Source: Lachnospiraceae bacterium
Lineage (GTDB): Bacteria > Bacillota > Clostridia > Lachnospirales > Lachnospiraceae
Reading direction: 5' to 3'
Assembly (NCBI GenBank): GCA_910575155.1
Contig: CAJTDX010000005.1
Location: 1 to 64,000, forward strand
DNA length: 64,000 nt
Under the pieces are notes generated by a model that saw only the letters and a list, made by a program, of their open reading frames with translations, searched no databases and was not told where the DNA came from. This document shows, in pieces, positions 60,801 to 64,000 of this stretch. The translations under genes and the position numbers were made by a program. Position 1 is the stretch's first letter; the number at the start of each line of letters is the position of its first letter.

Positions 60801-63800
60801 TTTATATTACTGAGATTGAAGCGGTAACCGCGCTTTTGAATTATTCAGCAGCGGCAGGTTTAGGTTCTGATTTTACACTTCCTGCATCTCGTCCGGCAGT
60901 TTTGCCAGACGGAACCATACTTTCAGCAGAATTTCCAGTAACCTGGAATAGCAGCTTATTAAATATGGACAAAGCCGGGACACAGAAAATAGAAGGAACC
61001 GCAAATGTATTCGGCAAGCAGATTAAAGTGAATGCATCCATACGCGTGACAAGCGGCGATTATAAAGATGGCAGCGACGCTCTGGTAAACGTGCCGGAAA
61101 TGTATGTAAATGGAATTTCCAGTAAAGAGCGTGAGAGCGTAGCGGAAGTTCTGACAAAGCTTGGGGATAACAAGACGTCCAGCACAGACGCTGCATGGAG
61201 CGGCCGGGGAACTTTGGATTTCCGTTTGGATACGGCTATTAACTTAAGGAATATTAAATTATATCTGAAAGATGCAGCGCCTACGTCCAGTACAATGAAG
61301 ATTTATTCTTCCGGCGATAACGGCGCGAACTGGAAACTGGAAGAATGTACGATCAAGAATCAGCAGTCAAACGGTGTGACTGTTCGTACTTTTACACCGA
61401 AACAGACAGTTTCAGAAACTTATTTGCGTGTGGAATTTACGAAAAATACAACGCTTACGGAACTGGAATTAAATACAAGAATTCCTACATTCCCAATAGG
61501 AGAGGCAGCAGAGATCTCCGCATTGAAGGTAGGCGGACATACGGCAGACGCATCCAGCCTGGATAAAGGATGGTTTGGAGTGGAAGAAGCGGGGTTAGAT
61601 GTTGATGATATTCAGGTATCCGTAAAAGACAATGCAAGTATTACCATCCTTCCCAAAGATACGGAAGGTATTGCAAAGATTCTGCTGGAATCTGAAGATC
61701 ATAAAACGCGGAGCATATATCAGGTGCATTTTGGAAGAAATAATCTGGATGTCAGTCCAGATAACGCGGTGGATGATTCGTTAGATTATCCCTATGACCT
61801 CATGACTCTGACAGCGGCAAGTTATCAGCAATTGACAGGTACGGAAGGAGAGCCGGAACTGGCGAATGACGGAAATATCAGAACATTCTGGCACACCCGG
61901 TACAGTGCGGGCGTAGGTGAGACAAATCTTACAAATTTACCAGAACAGCGTTATCTGCAGATCGAACTGGATCGCAAGAAAGAGATAACGGCACTGCGCT
62001 ATATGCCGCGTCCGGATGCTGGAAATGGTACAGTCACGAAATATAAGGTCAAAGTCAGCGATACAGAATTGACAGAAGAACAATGGCAGAGCGCTGCCGC
62101 TGTCTCAGAAGGAGAATGGAGCAGGACAGCAGAATGGCATCTGGCCACATTCGATGAAAAAGTTGAAGTGAAATATGTCCGTCTGTATGGCGTTGAGACA
62201 TATGGCGAGAATAGCAAGTTTATGACAGCGGCAGAAGTGAGAGTTCGTGTTCCGGGCAAAAAAGAACTCTACGATAATAATACGACAGTAACATTAGCCG
62301 AGGATTCTTTGGATTACACGGGCAGTGAAGTGATGCCGGAACCGACAGTTGTTTATAAATCTGGTACAGGAGACATAACTTTAACAAAAGGAACAGACTA
62401 TAAATTAAGCTATCGGAATAATATAGAACCAGGTAAGGCAACCGTTATTGTGAGAGGAATTGCCGATTATACAGGAATTATAGAAAAAGAATTTACAATC
62501 AGTCCGGTAGACCAGGTTGTCACGGATTATGAGCCAGTCAGCATTGTGACTGAAAGAGGCGTGTATCCGGAACTTCCGGGAACAGTGGTTGCCAATACAA
62601 ATGTTGGACAAACGCTGATGGAAGTTCAGTGGGACCGCGTGTCATCCAGCCGTCTGAACAAGTTCGGCACATTTAACCTTCCGGGAACGGTCGTAGATAC
62701 AAACGATCAGGTGACAGCAGAGGTAACTGTCTGTGATATTGCCGGAATCCGACAGGTGACACGGGCAACAGTGAAAGGCGCCGCTCCGCAGATGCCGGAA
62801 AAAGTAACCGTATACTACAGCAATAATGAGATTGCTAAACGGAACGTAGAATGGGATTTGTCAGAAGTATCTTTTGATGAAGCTGGTATTGTGAAAGTTC
62901 CGGGAACGGTAGGAAGATCTAAGACAGAGGCGTCTATTCGTGTGGAGGAACCTGGAGATGCGGATACAACTACGCCGTCAGGTAATCTTGCCCTTAATAA
63001 GGACGGCATCGATAAGCCGAAGGAATGGCCGCGAACATTGGCGTATTTTTCTTCACAGGACGATCCTGCGCACCGTACGACAGACGGCGTCAAGGATTTT
63101 GTCAGCAGCAGTGCAAAGAAAATCTGGTGTGATTGGGAGAGAGATACCTTCCATACGGATGCAGAAAATCTTCCATATGTAATTTCTGCGTTCGGTACAG
63201 AGAACTCTGAAGCAAATGCGGATCAGAAAAAGTACACCGTTAATAAAGTGCGGATCGGATTCATGGAAGAAGATGGAGACAGCGGCAGTAAAGTACGTCT
63301 GCCGGAAGATTACAGAATTGAATATTACAGCGGTACAAACGGGGTAATTCCCGCAAATAAAATTGAAAAAGATTCCTCGGGAGAATGCAGCAACATCAGA
63401 GGTTGGGAAGACACGGATAATCCGGTCGGAAACAGTGCAAACTGGACGGAAGTGAAATATATTGGCGATAAGCCTTCCGTACCGGAACTGGATAATTTCA
63501 AAGAGATGAAAGATGTGAAATTTGAGCCGGTTTCTACAACGGCAATCCGCATCGTCTTACAGCCGCAGGCTAATAACTGGACAGGTCTGGAAGAGTTTGA
63601 AGTATACTATGCTCCAATCAGCGAAAATGACAGTTATGAGATAAACGCCATAAATGTGGACGGAGTAAATAAGCTGGCAGACTTTGATGCAGCTACAAAG
63701 ACTTTGGAAGTTGACGCAAAGCAGGGCGAAATTACGGCAGAAGCAACCAACAATGCTTCCGTCACTGTGGTAGAGGCTGTAAATGGCACAGCGAAAGTAA

Positions 63801-64000
63801 TATTCCTTCCGGAAAATGGCGATGAAACAAAGAAACAGGAATATACAGTTGTATTCAAAAAGGCGGCGGCTTCCGCTGATGAATATTTGATTACAGCAAT
63901 AGACGAAATGGTTGATATTGAACCGGGCGAAGCAGCAAAGGGTGAGACCGTGGCATTCCGTGCGAAAGACGGTTATGAGTTTACAACAGAACCTTCCCTG
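57842..64000 (+). CDS. Very large secreted GH2-family glycosidase (cut by window end)
   Basis: The frame is open for 2053 codons to the last base. A signal peptide (about residues 1-30, ending MAAG) is followed by the GH2 sugar-binding domain (FNDHWRFYLGD, NLPHDYSIDQGY), an Ig-like domain and the TIM barrel: IRVTHNPASQELIDICNEKG, acid/base E478 in MWSLGNEIF and nucleophile E568 in VYGSETASS, then GEFIWTGFDYLGEP. Several Ig-like (Big) and F5/8-type sugar-binding modules follow (for example ELANDGNIRTFWHT). Beta-galactosidase or a related activity is likely; the exact linkage is open. YesMN is the likely controller. Confidence 0.92.
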   Translation, partial: MQSKRLKRYLSTFLAAAVILNTGAFDVMAAGSNAGAKAGETTNQAVSALETVYVDSYGTGERSVSFNDHWRFYLGDASGAEARSYNDASWDNVNLPHDYSIDQGYTAAAPVEPESGLMLGGTGWYRKAFTLPSTAADKVVSVDFDGVYMNATVYLNGEKLGTHPYGYTPFSFVLPTGLLKTNGEENVLAVKVENKLPSSRWYSGSGIYRDVKLTVTDSVHVSYFGTAVTTPDIEAGTGTVKVATSVKNDSDADKSVSVRQTVYEKGKAEAVVTGEKTAAQMIAAGAEAEIEASVTVPTPKLWSVGQPNLYTVHTEVFVGDDVVDAYDSEFGFRWVEFTKDNGFFLNDQNMKMNGVCMHHDQGGLGSEAWYRATERQVEKLMEMGVNTIRVTHNPASQELIDICNEKGMLLIEEAFDCWYSGKNGNVEDYGKWFDVAIEADNQIVGAEAGEKWSEFDLKAMIKRGKNAPSIVMWSLGNEIFEGIYDGSKVDQYPAMAKQLIEWVGEEDATRYVTYGDNKIKDGGYLDTAAEFAKAHEYGVPGGVIGYNYSNTAQVKSGYDRGWMVYGSETASSVNSRGVYDRKNSNSDGGKGDRRLTSYDKSKVGWGALASEGMWVTMRQNFNAGEFIWTGFDYLGEPTPYNGVGPVGSSNSWPNMAKSSYFGIIDLAGFPKDSFYLYQSQWNNKVNTLHVLPVWDRDEIMIDEDGKVEVVVYSDAPLVKLYLNGEEVGTATAARTETPTGGYQNYTEGTGCFDKAKASGHTSLYATFNVPYEEGKLEAKAFDKEGNEIKNTEGRSVVETTKDAAKLTAEADRTEITADGKDLSYITIDVNDEDGKFVNGAEPEIAVSVEGDGVLMALDNGVQNDTTAHSEKSRKAGKGKLLAIVQSTKKAGTFTVKAEAQGLTAASVSVTTKAESSEPSVKTIESYEISKHYYIKAGTEPVLPASVKVTYTDGSSETKNITWDTSKSQGNEYEIYGTIAALNVRVPVYITEIEAVTALLNYSAAAGLGSDFTLPASRPAVLPDGTILSAEFPVTWNSSLLNMDKAGTQKIEGTANVFGKQIKVNASIRVTSGDYKDGSDALVNVPEMYVNGISSKERESVAEVLTKLGDNKTSSTDAAWSGRGTLDFRLDTAINLRNIKLYLKDAAPTSSTMKIYSSGDNGANWKLEECTIKNQQSNGVTVRTFTPKQTVSETYLRVEFTKNTTLTELELNTRIPTFPIGEAAEISALKVGGHTADASSLDKGWFGVEEAGLDVDDIQVSVKDNASITILPKDTEGIAKILLESEDHKTRSIYQVHFGRNNLDVSPDNAVDDSLDYPYDLMTLTAASYQQLTGTEGEPELANDGNIRTFWHTRYSAGVGETNLTNLPEQRYLQIELDRKKEITALRYMPRPDAGNGTVTKYKVKVSDTELTEEQWQSAAAVSEGEWSRTAEWHLATFDEKVEVKYVRLYGVETYGENSKFMTAAEVRVRVPGKKELYDNNTTVTLAEDSLDYTGSEVMPEPTVVYKSGTGDITLTKGTDYKLSYRNNIEPGKATVIVRGIADYTGIIEKEFTISPVDQVVTDYEPVSIVTERGVYPELPGTVVANTNVGQTLMEVQWDRVSSSRLNKFGTFNLPGTVVDTNDQVTAEVTVCDIAGIRQVTRATVKGAAPQMPEKVTVYYSNNEIAKRNVEWDLSEVSFDEAGIVKVPGTVGRSKTEASIRVEEPGDADTTTPSGNLALNKDGIDKPKEWPRTLAYFSSQDDPAHRTTDGVKDFVSSSAKKIWCDWERDTFHTDAENLPYVISAFGTENSEANADQKKYTVNKVRIGFMEEDGDSGSKVRLPEDYRIEYYSGTNGVIPANKIEKDSSGECSNIRGWEDTDNPVGNSANWTEVKYIGDKPSVPELDNFKEMKDVKFEPVSTTAIRIVLQPQANNWTGLEEFEVYYAPISENDSYEINAINVDGVNKLADFDAATKTLEVDAKQGEITAEATNNASVTVVEAVNGTAKVIFLPENGDETKKQEYTVVFKKAAASADEYLITAIDEMVDIEPGEAAKGETVAFRAKDGYEFTTEPSL

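Noticed and set aside
1-64000. tRNA or rRNA genes
   Set aside because: No cloverleaf with GGTTCRANNC arm or rRNA core sequence was noticed on either strand by eye; a tRNAscan run would settle it.

Overview
The window looks like a chromosomal segment of a gut Lachnospiraceae-type member of the Clostridia. Support for this is inferential: strong AGGAGG-type ribosome sites, an anaerobic (cobalt-early) cobalamin pathway, superoxide reductase and rubredoxin instead of aerobic defences, a Csp-like S8 peptidase, YesM/YesN control of a very large secreted glycoside hydrolase, and typical Firmicutes riboswitches. No rRNA, tRNA or CRISPR array was seen.

Layout. 1-9562: an IS630 transposase tail, a metal-efflux CDF gene behind a NiCo-type riboswitch with an overlapping terminator (minus strand), a flavin reductase, ilvE, a SpoIID/peptidoglycan-binding protein, superoxide reductase, a CapA-like protein and an S8 peptidase. 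9563-18470: an AT-rich accessory island with a zeta-type toxin-antitoxin pair, an HNH nuclease, an AbiE-like module with a decayed antitoxin, a large HD + GHKL ATPase protein, a RhuM gene wrecked by a deletion, and a methyltransferase remnant. Two near-identical units of about 130 bp in this island each carry three 20-bp repeats. Each is followed directly by a copy of the last codons of an S8 peptidase gene, so they look like ends of a mobile element that used the 3' end of S8 genes as target. 18669-30296: a uracil-DNA glycosylase, a fructosamine kinase, a hybrid histidine kinase, an HD-GYP protein, a secreted SGNH/fibronectin protein, and a ferrous-iron regulon (DtxR-family regulator divergent from feoA-feoA-feoB-rubredoxin, with palindromic operators).

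30556-38178: a class V aminotransferase, NadA, an EpsG-like membrane protein, a membrane/secreted protein pair, a queuine-salvage operon (radical SAM protein plus YhhQ/VUT transporter) behind a preQ1-I-type riboswitch and terminator, and a GNAT-TetR pair with twin operators. 38299-55092: the cobalamin block cbiD-cbiL-cbiF-cbiG-cbiH-cbiJ/E/T (a three-part fusion), then five genes with no obvious B12 role (including asnB and a secreted fibronectin-repeat protein), then cbiA-cobT-cobU-cobS. No cbiC, cobaltochelatase, cbiB or cbiP is present here. 55145-64000: a YesN/YesM two-component pair divergent from a GH2 glycosidase of more than 2053 residues that runs off the window.

The genes form several self-contained circuits: metal efflux by riboswitch, Fe(II) uptake by DtxR-type operators, queuosine salvage by preQ1 riboswitch, and carbohydrate use by YesMN. 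The 9.6-18.5 kb island is the part least like the rest and the best candidate for something undescribed.
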